A DNA stretch of 64,000 nt from an uncultured Sinobacteraceae bacterium (GTDB lineage Bacteria > Pseudomonadota > Gammaproteobacteria > Nevskiales > Nevskiaceae): the NCBI GenBank assembly GCA_903822975.1, contig CAIJRD010000012.1, positions 620,001 through 684,000 of the forward strand, written 5' to 3'. Positions 63,392-64,000 of the stretch are shown here, in pieces. The position numbers and the translations under genes are program-made. The stretch's first letter is position 1; each line of letters begins with the position of its first letter. The notes beneath the pieces were generated by a model. That model did not search any database. It was not told where the DNA came from and was given only the letters and a program-made list of their open reading frames with translations.

Positions 63392-64000
63392 TCACAACAT
63401 CAGCGGCACCCCTTGCACCAGCCGCTTGCACAGCGCGGGCAGGCTCAACTGTTCGATCCACCAGCTCAGCGCGCGGCGCGGGCGATTGCCGATCCAGGCG
63501 AGGTACAAGGTGTTCGGCTCGCGCGGATCTTCGGTGGGTTTCTCGATCAGTCGACCGTCTTCGAGCAGTCGGGCAATCCGCTGGCGCGGCAGCCAGCCCA
63601 CGCCGAGACCGGCACATTGCGCGGCGACTTTCTCGCGCATGCTCGGCACTGCCAGTACCGGCTGCCCAGCCTGCAAGCCATAGCTTCGACTCGCGGCGGC
63701 GCGCGCGGAATCCGACACCGCGACCGCACGATGTGCAAGCCGTTGATCGCGCGTGAGTGCGGTTTTGACTTTCGCCAGTGGATGCTTCGGTGCAACCGCG
63801 AATACCCAATCCATCACACCGAGTTCGCGCCACTGCAGTCCAGACAGCGCCGGCGGTTCATTGGTCGCACCGATCACCAGGTCGGCGCGACCATCGGCCA
63901 AGGCTTCCCAGGTGCCGCCGAGGACTTCGTGGGCGAAGCGCAGTGCGACATTCGAGGCGAGCCGGTCGAACGCAGGAATCAGTTCGCGTAGCGGTGCAAA
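63392..64000 (-). CDS. LysR-family transcriptional regulator, 5' end outside the window
   Basis: C-terminal effector-domain pattern (DLVIGATNEPPAL...FAVAPKHPLAKVK...GVGWLPRQRI); frame open to the window edge. Confidence 0.85.
   Translation of the reverse strand, partial: FAPLRELIPAFDRLASNVALRFAHEVLGGTWEALADGRADLVIGATNEPPALSGLQWRELGVMDWVFAVAPKHPLAKVKTALTRDQRLAHRAVAVSDSARAAASRSYGLQAGQPVLAVPSMREKVAAQCAGLGVGWLPRQRIARLLEDGRLIEKPTEDPREPNTLYLAWIGNRPRRALSWWIEQLSLPALCKRLVQGVPLML

Overview
A 64 kb window of a GC-rich gammaproteobacterial chromosome, resembling the Xanthomonadales/Lysobacterales in gene content and order; the taxonomic call is inference. Left edge (about 1-6.2 kb): a visibly AT-richer block with a compact redox operon (membrane protein, orphan CoxIII-like and CoxIV-like subunits, molybdopterin oxidoreductase, ferredoxin, ferredoxin-NADP reductase). 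It ends in an IS3-orfA/recombinase-tail chimeric remnant next to the 3' end of a tRNA-Ser(CGA), so it looks like a genomic-island edge. The rest is mostly core: mltF, glcF-like, lptE, leuS; tandem pilA genes with pilBCD; coaE-zapD-yacG, a Nudix/TMP-synthase-like fusion, argJ, secA, an M23 peptidase and DciA; a complete minus-strand mraZ-to-lpxC dcw cluster preceded by the RNase P RNA gene; then an MBL hydrolase, a BtuF-like protein, an MFS transporter, hisD-hisG, GST-eutB-eutC, a DUF748 protein, an SDR and a truncated LysR regulator. Strongest leads: (i) two copies of a ~94-bp REP-like repeat inserted between ftsW and murG, which supply the FtsW C-terminus and an 81-aa ORF joined by ATGA overlaps to both neighbours; (ii) the island-borne redox operon; (iii) a promoter with 10-bp-phased GTGGN boxes upstream of mraZ; (iv) several intergenic arrays of 8-bp tandem repeats at 50-63 kb; (v) tandem pilins with strong synonymous divergence and near-identical proteins. 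All calls are by eye from sequence and the ORF translations; no database search was run.
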